Notes under the pieces: model-generated
What the model saw: the letters and a program-made list of their open reading frames with translations, nothing else
Told to the model about the DNA's origin: nothing
Database searches by the model: none
In this document: in pieces, positions 18,241-26,344 of the stretch
Layout of the letters: each line of letters starts with the position of its first letter
Position numbering within the stretch: the stretch's first letter is position 1
Origin: Romboutsia lituseburensis
GTDB lineage: Bacteria > Bacillota > Clostridia > Peptostreptococcales > Peptostreptococcaceae
DNA: 64,000 bases
Direction of reading: 5' to 3'
NCBI RefSeq assembly: GCF_024723825.1
Contig: NZ_JANQBQ010000001.1
Span: 930,001 to 994,000 of the forward strand
Made by a program: the position numbers and the translations under genes

Positions 18241-19534
18241 CGTCAAACCCCTCACAATTTTCTTTTATAGCTTCTATGACTATTCTTTTGTTATTCTTTC
18301 TTATATCATTTATATTTTCTTTTACTTTATCTACGTTTTTTATAGTTATATTAATATCATCTATAGTGTTATTTATTGAATCAGATGCTTTTTTTGAAAA
18401 AACCAATCCTTCTAACAATGAATTACTAGCTAGTCTATTTTCTCCATGCACTCCGGTACAACTAGTTTCTCCTATAGCATATAAATTTTCAAGAGATGTT
18501 TTAGAATCTAAATTCACCTCAATTCCACCCATAAAATAATGTTGTGCTGGAGAAACTTTTATGTGATCTTTAGTTATATCAACCCCTCTTTTTAAACATT
18601 CACTGTATATATATGGAAATCTTTTAATAACATACTCTTTATCCATAAAAGTTAAATCTAAATTTACATATGGTGAGTTTGTTTTTTTAATCTGATTAAA
18701 TATTGCTTTTGATACAATGTCTCTAGGAAGTAACTCATCTATAAACCTTTCGCCATTTATATCAATTAGTTTTGCACCTTCGCCTCTAACAGCTTCTGAT
18801 ATTAATAATCGTCTTTCATCTTTTTCATCTTCAAAAAATGCTGTAGGATGTATTTGTATATAGCCTAAATTCTTTAATTTAATATTATGTTTTAGTGCTA
18901 TAGCTATAGAATCTCCATTTAATATTTTTTGATTAGTTGTATTTTTGAATACTCCTCCTATCCCACCTGTAGCCAGTATAACTTGTTTTGCATATATATT
19001 AAATTGTATATTGTCTTTTATAAGCACTGCTCCTAAGCATTTATTTTTGTCTTTTATTATATCTACTAAATACGTGTATTCATAAATATGTATATTTTCT
19101 CTTTCCTTAACTCTGTTTATAAGAATATCTTCAACGCCTTCACCTGTTTTATCCTTTATATGTACTATTCTATTAGTACTATGTGCGCCTTCCTTAGTAT
19201 ATTTTAAATTACTATTATCTATATCGAACTCTACACCTAAATCTATTAAGTCAATTATTTTTGACTTAGACTCTTTTGCCAATATTTTAACAGCATCAAC
19301 ATTATTTTTGTATTTACCTGCTTTTAGCGTATCTTCTATAAATAACGCTATGTCATTTTCATCTCTAGCAGTGGATATTCCTCCTTGTGCTAAGGATGTA
19401 TTTGTTTTTTGTAAATCAGATTTAGTCGCTAATAATATTTCCAAATCTTCTCTTAAGTTTAAACTACTATAAAGACCCGATACCCCTGAACCTACTATTA
19501 ATACATCTACTATTTTATTTACGAGCTTATACAT
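18218..19534 (-). CDS. nadB: L-aspartate oxidase
   Basis: Flavoprotein that oxidises aspartate to iminoaspartate (with fumarate as likely acceptor in an anaerobe), first step of NAD synthesis. N-terminal FAD-binding GSGVSGLYSSL (about residues 16-26), NTSLAQGGIS (45-54), the active-site region HSTNRIVH, ATGGIGGVF, and GEGAKLID with 'GERFIDELLPRDIVS'. At 438 residues it is shorter than the 510-540 of many bacterial NadB proteins because the C-terminal helical domain is reduced, as in other clostridia. It overlaps nadA by eight bases and nadC by 23. Confidence 0.93.
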   Translation of the reverse strand: MYKLVNKIVDVLIVGSGVSGLYSSLNLREDLEILLATKSDLQKTNTSLAQGGISTARDENDIALFIEDTLKAGKYKNNVDAVKILAKESKSKIIDLIDLGVEFDIDNSNLKYTKEGAHSTNRIVHIKDKTGEGVEDILINRVKERENIHIYEYTYLVDIIKDKNKCLGAVLIKDNIQFNIYAKQVILATGGIGGVFKNTTNQKILNGDSIAIALKHNIKLKNLGYIQIHPTAFFEDEKDERRLLISEAVRGEGAKLIDINGERFIDELLPRDIVSKAIFNQIKKTNSPYVNLDLTFMDKEYVIKRFPYIYSECLKRGVDITKDHIKVSPAQHYFMGGIEVNLDSKTSLENLYAIGETSCTGVHGENRLASNSLLEGLVFSKKASDSINNTIDDINITIKNVDKVKENINDIRKNNKRIVIEAIKENCEGFDDELFDYR

Positions 19535-20441
19535 TTTCTTTGGCTAAACAGTGCATATTCTCTAAGCATTTTAATGCATCTTTAGCTACATCCTCTTCTA
19601 CAAATATTTCATTTTTCATATTTAGTAGGGTATCGTATAAATTTTCTAATGTTGTTTTTTTCATATCAATACAACATATTGTTTCTCCTGGTATAAAAAA
19701 TTTCTTATCTGGATTTCTCTTTTTTAGTTCATGAAGTATGCCTTCTTCAGTCGCAATTATAAATTCTATGTTTTCAGATTTTGTAGCATAGCTTATAATT
19801 CCACTTGTACTACCTACATAATCCGCAATGTCTCTTACTTCTTTTTTACATTCTGGATGAACAAGTATCTTTGTATTTTTATGCTTATTTTTTAAATTTA
19901 ATATTTGATCTTTATTTATGTTATTATGATATTTACAGTAACCATCCCATAATATAAATTCTTTTTCCTTAAAGAATTCAGATATATAATCACCTAAGTT
20001 TTTATCTGGTAAAAATATTATTTGTTCATTATCAATATTGCTTAATATATCTAATGCACTTGAAGATGTAACTGCAACATCACAATGAGATTTTACTTTT
20101 GCAGTTGAATTTATGTAGCATACTGTAGATGCATTTGGATATTTTTCTTTTAACTTTATTATTTCTTCTTCAGACGCCATATCAGCCATTTCGCATCCTG
20201 CATCTAATACGGGCATTAATACTTTCTTTTGAGGAGATAAAATCTTTGTACTTTCTGCCATAAATCTAACTCCACAAAATACTATAACATTTTCTTTACT
20301 ATCTCTTGCAATTTCACTTAAATAATAAGAATCCCCCACAACATCTGCTAGCTCTTGTATATTTGCTGGTTGATAATAATGAGCTAGTATTATAGCATTT
20401 CTTTCTTTTTTTAATTTTAATATTTCCTCTTTTAAATTCAT
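19527..20441 (-). CDS. nadA: Quinolinate synthase
   Basis: [4Fe-4S] enzyme condensing iminoaspartate with dihydroxyacetone phosphate to quinolinate. The sequence has AHYYQPANIQELADVVGDS (about residues 22-40), FCGVRFMAEST, DAGCEMADM, HPECKKEV and the C-terminal GETICCIDM, supplying the three cluster cysteines. An in-frame GTG lies at 20459; ATG at 20441 (MNLKEEILKL, 304 residues) fits family length better, though neither has a strong ribosome-binding site. First gene of nadABC, under a predicted NiaR-controlled promoter. Confidence 0.94.
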   Translation of the reverse strand: MNLKEEILKLKKERNAIILAHYYQPANIQELADVVGDSYYLSEIARDSKENVIVFCGVRFMAESTKILSPQKKVLMPVLDAGCEMADMASEEEIIKLKEKYPNASTVCYINSTAKVKSHCDVAVTSSSALDILSNIDNEQIIFLPDKNLGDYISEFFKEKEFILWDGYCKYHNNINKDQILNLKNKHKNTKILVHPECKKEVRDIADYVGSTSGIISYATKSENIEFIIATEEGILHELKKRNPDKKFFIPGETICCIDMKKTTLENLYDTLLNMKNEIFVEEDVAKDALKCLENMHCLAKENV

Positions 20442-20480
20442 ATTCTTTAAATACACCACTTTCTTTACAGTCTTTATATA

Positions 20481-20530
20481 TGTCTTTACACCTGTAAAGT
20501 TATTGTAGCACTATTTATTTTTTCATTCAA
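20481..20530 (-). promoter_or_regulatory. nadABC promoter with NiaR-type operator over the start site
   Basis: On the minus strand TTGAAT (20530-20525), a 17-base spacer and TACAAT (20507-20502) form a good promoter. Immediately downstream, over the predicted start site, lies the palindrome CTTTACAGGTGTAAAG (20499-20484 region) containing AGGTGTAAAGACA (20493-20481). The same 13 bases recur at the niaX promoter. With niaR encoded nearby, this is most likely the NiaR operator, blocking transcription when niacin is plentiful. Confidence 0.75.
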
Positions 20531-20550
20531 TAATTAATACTTTTATAACA

Positions 20551-20580
20551 AAAAAAACGAAGCTTATATAAGCTTCGTTC
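20551..20580 (-). terminator. Rho-independent terminator
   Basis: AACGAAGCTTATATAAGCTTCGTT palindrome followed by an eight-T run on the minus strand, directly after the stop of the PLP enzyme gene at 20587. The stem is 20557-20579. Confidence 0.88.
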
Positions 20581-20586
20581 TCGTTA

Positions 20587-21864
20587 TTATTTACTTTTTT
20601 TCATATATTCAATAGCTTTTAAAGTTCCCATTTTTGAATGATCAAAAGTAAGTCCACCTTGGAAATATACATTATATGGTGGTCTTATTGGAGCATCTGC
20701 ACTTAATTCTATTGAAGATCCTTGTATAAATGCACCTGCTGCCATTATTACTTCATCTTCATATCCTGGCATTGCCCAAGGAACTGGTTTTACGTATGAA
20801 TCAACTGGAGCTGCAGCCTGTACACCTTGACAGAATGCTACTACCTCATCAGCATTTTTAAGTCTTACTATCTGTATAATATCACTTCTTGGGTCATCAT
20901 ATTTTGGAAGTACTTCATACCCCATTTTTTCAAACATTCTAGCACAATATATTGCTCCCATTACTGCTTGAGATACAACGTATGGAGCCATAAAGAATCC
21001 TTGAAGAACTGTTCTACTTGTTCCAAATGTTAAACCGCATTCTTTTCCTATACCTGGAGATGTTAATCTATATGATATAAGCTCTACCAAGTCACTTCTA
21101 CCAACTATATATCCACCAGTTAATGCAAGACCTCCACCTGGATTTTTTATAAGAGATCCTGCCATTATGTCTGCACCTACATCCGTTGGTTCTTGTGTTT
21201 CTATAAACTCTCCATAACAGTTGTCTACCATAATTATAACTTCTGGTTTTACACTTCTTACAGTGTCTATTATCTCTTTTATATCTGGTATCGTAAGTGA
21301 TTTTCTCCAAGAATATCCTTTAGATCTTTGTATCATTACAAGTTTAGTTTCATCTTTTAATTTTGCTTTAATTCCTTCTAAGTCAACATTTCCATTTTCT
21401 AAGAAATCAACTTGATCATATGTAACACCAAATTCTTTTAAGCATCCTTTTTCTTCTCTTATACCAATAGTTCCTTGTAATGTATCATATGGTGCACCTG
21501 TTACTGACAATATTTCATCCCCTGGTCTAACTAACCCTTGTAAACATAAGCTTAATGCATGTGTACCATTTACTATTATAGGTCTAACTATAGCATCTTC
21601 TGCATTGAACACCTTAGCATATATTTCTTCTATTTTTTCACGACCAATATCATTATAGCCGTATCCTGTAGTCCAGTTAAAATGATTATCACTTAAGTTA
21701 GCTTCTTGCATAGCTTTTAAAACTTTATATTGATTGTATTCTCTTACTTCTTTTATTTCTTCAAATCTATCTTTTATTTCTTTCATGACTTCTTCAGATA
21801 ATTCAAAAGTTTCATTATCTAAGCCATAGAAATTTTTCAATAATTCTTTTGTTTCATTTAGCAT
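20587..21864 (-). CDS. ynbB: PLP-dependent enzyme of the methionine gamma-lyase-like / 'aluminium resistance' family (YnbB)
   Basis: A fold-type I pyridoxal-phosphate enzyme of about 425 residues, matching the YnbB family often annotated as aluminium resistance protein or methionine gamma-lyase family protein. Visible are NGTHALSLCLQG (cofactor pocket, about residue 90), RSKGYSWRKSLTIPDI, the aspartate in MVDNCYGEF and the cofactor lysine in SLIKNPGGG (about residue 240). True substrate is uncertain; C-S lyase activity is inferred from the family. GTG at 21873 is in frame but ATG at 21864 follows AGGTG at a normal distance. In many Firmicutes this gene neighbours hfq and miaA; here the nad/nia and coat-like genes intervene. 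Confidence 0.87.
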   Translation of the reverse strand: MLNETKELLKNFYGLDNETFELSEEVMKEIKDRFEEIKEVREYNQYKVLKAMQEANLSDNHFNWTTGYGYNDIGREKIEEIYAKVFNAEDAIVRPIIVNGTHALSLCLQGLVRPGDEILSVTGAPYDTLQGTIGIREEKGCLKEFGVTYDQVDFLENGNVDLEGIKAKLKDETKLVMIQRSKGYSWRKSLTIPDIKEIIDTVRSVKPEVIIMVDNCYGEFIETQEPTDVGADIMAGSLIKNPGGGLALTGGYIVGRSDLVELISYRLTSPGIGKECGLTFGTSRTVLQGFFMAPYVVSQAVMGAIYCARMFEKMGYEVLPKYDDPRSDIIQIVRLKNADEVVAFCQGVQAAAPVDSYVKPVPWAMPGYEDEVIMAAGAFIQGSSIELSADAPIRPPYNVYFQGGLTFDHSKMGTLKAIEYMKKSK

Positions 21865-21963
21865 TGTTTTCACCTGTCTTTTTTATAATTTCAACACTAG
21901 AATTTTATCATATTGCTTTGTTTTGTTCAAGTTATATACTCTTTTGTTTATTTCTACATAAAT

Positions 21964-21991
21964 AAAAGCGCTCAAGTTAAAATTGAGCGCT
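21964..21991 (-). terminator. Rho-independent terminator after niaX
   Basis: AGCGCTCAA / TTGAGCGCT stem with a 7-base loop, followed by TTTTATTTAT on the minus strand. Confidence 0.82.
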
Positions 21992-22010
21992 CACTTAATC
22001 TTTATTAAAT

Positions 22011-22574
22011 TTATGCTTTAACTACAGATTTTTTTACAATGCTTTTCGGTATTAAATTCCATATATACACTGATAATGAAAAATCTATCATACTGTGTAT
22101 TAATGTTCCAACCCCTACTAAACCAAGAACTGAAACCATAAATCCTTGCTCATAATATCCAGGTGTAAGAGTTGATCCAAAATAGAACGGAATAACTATT
22201 AAAACTTCGCTAACTGCATGAATTATGCCTATTATAAATGAATATAATATTGAACTTTTAGTATTGTTGATAATTGATTTATTTTTATTTAAATATAAAG
22301 ATCCTATAATAACAAATACAACATGGCTTAATGCTCTAAGTACAACTGTAATAGGAAATCCTCCTAATAAAAATCCAAGTGTAGTTCCAATTGTAACAAA
22401 TAATGCTGTGCCCGGTGAAACAAACATAGCTATAAATATTGCTACATGACTTGCTAAAGTAAATGATGCTGGCTCTAGTATTATTTTAATTGGTGAAAAC
22501 ATAGGTATTATAATTCCGATAGCACACAGAAGTGCTGATAATATAATTGATGATGTATTTAATTTTTTATTCAT
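22011..22574 (-). CDS. niaX: Niacin ECF transporter S component (NiaX)
   Basis: A small membrane protein of 187 residues with about six helices that binds niacin and works with the shared energy-coupling EcfAAT module encoded elsewhere. The N-terminal 'LLCAIGIIIPMF' and 'EPASFTLASHVAIFIAMFVSPG' region (shown here as two short motifs in one helix pair) is typical of the NiaX group. ATG at 22574 has GGAGGG upstream. Assignment is strengthened by context: the niaR repressor gene lies directly upstream and a NiaR-type operator overlaps its promoter. Confidence 0.88.
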   Translation of the reverse strand: MNKKLNTSSIILSALLCAIGIIIPMFSPIKIILEPASFTLASHVAIFIAMFVSPGTALFVTIGTTLGFLLGGFPITVVLRALSHVVFVIIGSLYLNKNKSIINNTKSSILYSFIIGIIHAVSEVLIVIPFYFGSTLTPGYYEQGFMVSVLGLVGVGTLIHSMIDFSLSVYIWNLIPKSIVKKSVVKA

Positions 22575-22594
22575 ATACTCCCTCCATTTACATG

Positions 22595-22644
22595 TGTCTT
22601 TACACCTTTATTTACAGTTTATTATTTTAATCAATGGTTGTCAA
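22595..22644 (-). promoter_or_regulatory. niaX promoter with NiaR-type operator
   Basis: TTGACA (22644-22639), 17-base spacer and TAAACT (22621-22616) on the minus strand, then AGGTGTAAAGACA (22607-22595) over the predicted start site and just before the ribosome-binding site. The 13-mer is identical to that at nadA, and its position at the start site is the same. Confidence 0.75.
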
Positions 22645-22656
22645 TTATTTTAATAT

Positions 22657-22706
22657 AAAAAAAGGATATTTATATTAAGTTAAACTTAATATAAATATCC
22701 TTTTTC
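22657..22706 (-). terminator. Rho-independent terminator overlapping the 3' end of niaR
   Basis: A stem of over 20 bp (AAGGATATTTATATTAAGTT and complement) with a 3-base loop; the right arm includes the niaR stop codon. A-run before and T-run after. Confidence 0.85.
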
Positions 22707-23201
22707 TTTTAGGGCTTTTGAAACTAACTTAAATACTTCCTCATTTTTACATTTTATGGTATGAAGATGTACTCCATCTGTTAATCTAGCTAAAGAATTA
22801 ACTTCTTCTTCTTTTAATTTACTCATAAATGATTTTACATCTCTTCTTGAAAATACATGTAGATTGCCCGTTAATTGCCCGTACACTCCATGTTCTATAA
22901 TTACATTTATAACACTCGCACCTTCATCTACTATTGTATTTAATTCATCTTCTATACAATCCTCACTATGTTTGCATGCAATTGTTTTTATTAAACAGTC
23001 ATAATTATTTTCTTTATTATTTAATATATAACCTCTTGGTGTTGATATTATATCTACTCCTGTTGCTCTAAGTAAAGCTACATCTCCAACTATAATTTGT
23101 CTACTTACATTTAATTTTTCAGATAAATTAGTTCCACTAATTGCTTCAGATGAATATTTTAAAATATTTAATATTTCTTCTCTTCTCTCTGCTGCACTCA
23201 T
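22686..23201 (-). CDS. niaR: Niacin-responsive transcriptional repressor NiaR
   Basis: DNA-binding repressor with an HTH_11 domain (about residues 1-62, motif 'SRQIIVGDVALLRATG') and a C-terminal 3H ligand-binding domain with the expected histidines in KHSED, IEHGVYG and GVHLHTI. NiaR proteins bind niacin and repress niacin uptake and NAD synthesis genes. GTG at 23207 is in frame, ATG at 23201 has GAGGTG at good spacing (171 residues). It is encoded just upstream of niaX, and identical candidate operators precede niaX and nadA, which defines a local NiaR regulon. Confidence 0.92.
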   Translation of the reverse strand: MSAAERREEILNILKYSSEAISGTNLSEKLNVSRQIIVGDVALLRATGVDIISTPRGYILNNKENNYDCLIKTIACKHSEDCIEDELNTIVDEGASVINVIIEHGVYGQLTGNLHVFSRRDVKSFMSKLKEEEVNSLARLTDGVHLHTIKCKNEEVFKLVSKALKEKGYLY

Positions 23202-23299
23202 TTTCACACCTCATTTTATTATAATTATAAATTTAATTATATACCATTAATCTATAACTATCTAGCTAGTATTTTTATTACTGCATTTGTTGTAATTAC

Positions 23300-23316
23300 A
23301 AAAAGGTATCCTTTTT
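23300..23316 (-). terminator. Short hairpin, probable terminator of the cysteine-rich gene cluster
   Basis: AAAAAGG-ATA-CCTTTTT on the minus strand, 40 bases past the stop at 23357. The stem is only 7 bp, mostly A-T, so efficiency is doubtful. Confidence 0.5.
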
Positions 23317-23356
23317 AAGAATACCCCCTGTAAAAAATATATATATCATCTTTAAT

Positions 23357-23953
23357 TTAATCAATTAAAGCACCTACGTTGCATAAGGAAACTAAATATA
23401 AAGTTTTTCCATTGTAATCTAATATCCAAGCTACATCATAGTTTAGCTGTACTAAAGATACTTTATGAGAATTTATTAAATTTTCAGCTACATTAGGTAT
23501 TGTATTATTATTTTGTCCGTTCACTTGGATTATAAATGTTTTTTTACTTGGATCTGGTTCTAAATATTTATCTTTTAGATATGCTGCTACACTAGATTTA
23601 CAGCAACAATTTTCATCACAGGGTATATTTAAAGTAAATGGAGAGGTGTATTTATTGTTTAGTAAATTTATTATCGATTGGTAATCACCTTGTTTAGGTT
23701 CAATTTGAATAAATAAGATATCTTCTATACATAAATTTATATTTTTTATATCTGAAGAATTACTTTCTTGTAGTAAAACAAAATTTGGATAATCACTTTC
23801 TTTGATTACTCCATTAGAACTCCCACAAGTGTAATACACTGTGTAGCTCTCAATTAAATCACTTAAGATATTTATCTCACAAATAGCCTTTTTCATTCCA
23901 CAACTACAGCAACAACTTGTTATTGGATTATTAAAATTTTTCAATTTTTTCAC
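23357..23953 (-). CDS. Cysteine-rich protein with two CCC modules, probable spore coat/exosporium protein (1 of 3)
   Basis: 198 residues, no signal peptide or membrane segment. A CCCSC cluster at residues 14-18 opens a first module and CDENCCCKSS at about 111-120 opens a second; each is followed by a helix-like stretch and ends with a beta-rich 'SLC' segment (IKNINLC; LYLVSLCNV). The same two-module plan occurs in the next two genes, so the three are paralogues. Clostridial coat proteins such as C. difficile CotA have comparable CCCK clusters; a spore-surface role is inference. The GTG at 23953 lies only one base after AAGGA, so TTG at 23944 may be the real start. Last gene of the cluster. 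Confidence 0.72.
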   Translation of the reverse strand: MKKLKNFNNPITSCCCSCGMKKAICEINILSDLIESYTVYYTCGSSNGVIKESDYPNFVLLQESNSSDIKNINLCIEDILFIQIEPKQGDYQSIINLLNNKYTSPFTLNIPCDENCCCKSSVAAYLKDKYLEPDPSKKTFIIQVNGQNNNTIPNVAENLINSHKVSLVQLNYDVAWILDYNGKTLYLVSLCNVGALID

Positions 23954-23960
23954 ATCCTTA

Positions 23961-24644
23961 TTACACTCTATTTAGACTTATTCCTATTAACTCGCATAAA
24001 GACAAAACATAGTATGTTGTTACCGGAGTGTTATTATCTAAAGTTTTATCGTTTTTTGCCCAAACAGTATCTGGATTAACAGCTAGAATTTGTGTTACTT
24101 CGAAACTATTATTTTGAGTAGATAAAACAACTGAATCAAGAGTTCCCGATGGAACATTTAATAAAAAGTCTTTTGCTTTTAGTAAATATTCTAAGGTTCC
24201 ATTTTTACAACAACATCCACATGGAGATGAATAGCTTATTTTACAAAATCTACTTGCAATATCTGATTCTTTTGTAATAGCTGTACAATTTGTGCTATTG
24301 ATTTTAAATTCAAATCCTTCTATCTTACATATATTTAAATACGTTATATTTCCTTTGTATGGTTCATCTACTGGTGTATTTGTATATATAGGTACTATAT
24401 CTTGTGTTATATAAGGTATGTTATATATTATATTTGATATTGGTTTATCAATTTCAGTCCCAGTTATAAATTGATTAAAATTTGGTAAAATAGGATAGTA
24501 TTTTAAATCTTTAATACACTTTTGACCTTTTAATAAAAAATCTTGATAAAACCAATCTAGAGCACATAATATACCATTTTTACAACAGCATTCGCTATTT
24601 ATATTTTTAGATTGTGGGGTACAACATCCTCCATTTTGGTACAT
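23961..24644 (-). CDS. Cysteine-rich protein with two CCCKNG modules, probable spore coat/exosporium protein (2 of 3)
   Basis: 227 residues. ECCCKNG at about residues 18-24 begins module one ('ALDWFYQDFLLKGQKC') and CGCCCKNG at about 143-150 begins module two ('TLEYLLKAKDFLLNVPSG'). Each module ends with a beta-rich segment and a lone cysteine (LNICKIEG, YVLSLCELIG). An extra pair of cysteines, GGCC, opens the protein. Lack of any secretion signal together with multi-cysteine clusters fits mother-cell coat assembly and disulfide or metal cross-linking, which is inference. ATG at 24644 has AAAGGAG. Only seven bases separate it from the downstream paralogue and 28 from the upstream one, so the cluster is an operon. 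Confidence 0.72.
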   Translation of the reverse strand: MYQNGGCCTPQSKNINSECCCKNGILCALDWFYQDFLLKGQKCIKDLKYYPILPNFNQFITGTEIDKPISNIIYNIPYITQDIVPIYTNTPVDEPYKGNITYLNICKIEGFEFKINSTNCTAITKESDIASRFCKISYSSPCGCCCKNGTLEYLLKAKDFLLNVPSGTLDSVVLSTQNNSFEVTQILAVNPDTVWAKNDKTLDNNTPVTTYYVLSLCELIGISLNRV

Positions 24645-24672
24645 ATCTAAATCTCCTTTCTATAGATTTTTA

Positions 24673-25554
24673 TTACTCTCTTATATTAATAAATTTAGCA
24701 ATTTTACAAGTAGGTACTCCATAGTACACTGTTTCATTATCTATTTTACTTGAGAATATAGCCATATCGCAGTCTATTGCAATTAATATCGCTGGATTTT
24801 TTTCAGTACCTAATATACCTTGTAATAATCCTTTTGATGTATCTGAATCAAATGTATTTTCTAATGTAACACTATATTTAAGACCTAAACCTGTAAAGTA
24901 TAGTGATTGAGCAACTCCATCTGCGCAATCGCAGCAGCACCCGCATTTTGGTGTATAAAAAAATTCTTTTCTAAAATTAGAATCTACGTTTACACCAATT
25001 GTTGTTCCTGCACTCTCAACCGTTTCGAATAAAAACTTAATAACAGATATAGAACATAAAGAAACTGTTGATACATTAGGAAGCTTTATTACATCATTGG
25101 TTATAGATGTAGTTTGTATATCATTATTGTTTTGTATTTGTAATAATGCTGATGCATCACATCCACTATTTTCAGTAATATCTGATGGTATAATATTTCC
25201 ATAAATACATATACTACTAGTTTTAGGATTTGGGTCTAATTCTAAAGATTCCTTGTATAAATAATCAAGTAACTTTTTAACTCCATTTTTACAACAACAT
25301 TCTCCATTTTCACCTTTATCACTACCTCCAAATCCACCTAAACTTACATTAACACTACTATTATTTCCGGATGAAGTACTACTTCCGCCTGTACCCGTAC
25401 TACCATCAACCGTTGGATTAGTAGTATTATTTACTGTTACTGGGTTATAATCAGGTGAGCATGATGAGTAATCATATCCGCCTGAACATCCACACGAACA
25501 TCCACCTGTCGAACCACAAACACTGCAAGTTCCATAATTAGGATCAAAACTCAT
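24673..25554 (-). CDS. Cysteine-rich protein with Gly/Ser/Thr linker and two CCC modules, probable spore surface protein (3 of 3)
   Basis: 293 residues. It adds to the two-module plan of its paralogues an N-terminal low-complexity region of about 80 residues: a cysteine/glycine head (CSVCGSTGGCSCGCSGG) followed by a T, S, G and N-rich linker. Module one starts at ECCCKNG (about 86-92) with 'VKKLLDYLYKESLELDPNP' and module two at CGCCCDCADG (about 201-210). The module-one text 'L..DPNPKTSSICI' closely parallels 'LEPDPSKKTFIIQ' of the 23357 gene, showing shared ancestry. ATG at 25554 has AAGGAG at ideal spacing. The head and linker suggest a surface-exposed or cross-linked extension. Confidence 0.72.
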   Translation of the reverse strand: MSFDPNYGTCSVCGSTGGCSCGCSGGYDYSSCSPDYNPVTVNNTTNPTVDGSTGTGGSSTSSGNNSSVNVSLGGFGGSDKGENGECCCKNGVKKLLDYLYKESLELDPNPKTSSICIYGNIIPSDITENSGCDASALLQIQNNNDIQTTSITNDVIKLPNVSTVSLCSISVIKFLFETVESAGTTIGVNVDSNFRKEFFYTPKCGCCCDCADGVAQSLYFTGLGLKYSVTLENTFDSDTSKGLLQGILGTEKNPAILIAIDCDMAIFSSKIDNETVYYGVPTCKIAKFINIRE

Positions 25555-25566
25555 ATTAATCGCTCC

Positions 25567-26271
25567 TTATCTATAATATTTTCTAGGTTTTATATCGTAA
25601 CATTTCTGATCTAAATAATAAGATTCAAAGTATTCCTCTAAATAATCACGTTTTTTAGGAACACTACAACATGAAGTACTACAACTTGTGCAATTTATAA
25701 CGTTTAAAGATACTATCTGTAAAACTAAATGAGATAACTTAGCTACTAACTCTTCTAATGAACTTATATTTTCTACTAAATTACACAATAAACATTCAAT
25801 CATTTCACATTTACAACACATACAAGATGAGCATAAGCATTCAATATTATTTATTTTTGAAATTATATCGATTATACTTGATAAAATTTCTATTAATACA
25901 CAAAATGTTTTACTTATTAATTCACAATCTCCATTATTTGGTAAACATCTTAATTGACAAATTAGATTTTTCAAGTTTTTTAGTATACATGAAAAACGTT
26001 CTAGTTGTAATAAATAGCCATAGTTTTTATCGCAACAAGTATATTTTTCTATTTTATGAATAGTTTTTAATAAAACATCGATTAAACCTATACAATCTTC
26101 CTTGTCACATTCGTTTTCTTTTATTTTACAAAAATCCTTATCAATCAAAATATTTACTACACTTTTTAAAGATTCTTTTTCACTTTGATGGCATTTTTCT
26201 TTGCAAAATAAACTAAAATTTAATTTACTTAATTCACTATATACTAATCCCAATTCATTATAAAATTCCAT
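25567..26271 (-). CDS. Cysteine-rich helical protein, paralogue of the 26345 gene, probable spore surface protein
   Basis: 234 residues, about 30 of them cysteine, predicted mostly alpha-helical. It aligns with the upstream 281-residue protein along most of its length: 'LLQLERFSCILKNLKNL' against 'ASQLERLHCLCESLETR', 'CVLIEILSSIIDIIS' against 'CLLMQILTKLISAIS', and 'ISSLEELVAKLSHLVLQIVS' against 'LCELEKLVPELSSIVIGFAT'. The C-terminal tail differs: charged and tyrosine-rich (YLEEYFESYY, KPRKYYR), which suggests tyrosine-mediated cross-linking as in coat proteins. No signal peptide. GGAGGG precedes the ATG. A nearly perfect 37-base palindrome sits just upstream. Function unknown. Confidence 0.72.
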   Translation of the reverse strand: MEFYNELGLVYSELSKLNFSLFCKEKCHQSEKESLKSVVNILIDKDFCKIKENECDKEDCIGLIDVLLKTIHKIEKYTCCDKNYGYLLQLERFSCILKNLKNLICQLRCLPNNGDCELISKTFCVLIEILSSIIDIISKINNIECLCSSCMCCKCEMIECLLCNLVENISSLEELVAKLSHLVLQIVSLNVINCTSCSTSCCSVPKKRDYLEEYFESYYLDQKCYDIKPRKYYR

Positions 26272-26295
26272 TATATTCCCTCCTATAAATTTAGT

Positions 26296-26332
26296 TATAG
26301 TACAAGCTTACAATTTGTAAACTTGTACTATA
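26296..26332. repeat. Near-perfect 37-base palindrome between the two helical cysteine-rich genes
   Basis: TATAGTACAAG (26296-26306) and CTTGTACTATA (26322-26332) are perfect inverted arms, with TTACAA/TTGTAA inside them; only one base pair mismatches around a single central base. There is no T-run on the minus strand, so it is a poor terminator. It may be an RNA processing or stabilising hairpin, or a protein-binding operator for the downstream four genes. Confidence 0.6.
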
Positions 26333-26344
26333 CTTATCTATCAC

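Noticed and set aside
23190-23215. Third NiaR-like site (AGGTGTGAAA) at the niaR start
   Set aside because: Only 9 of 13 bases match and the match is explained by the Shine-Dalgarno sequence GAGGTG.
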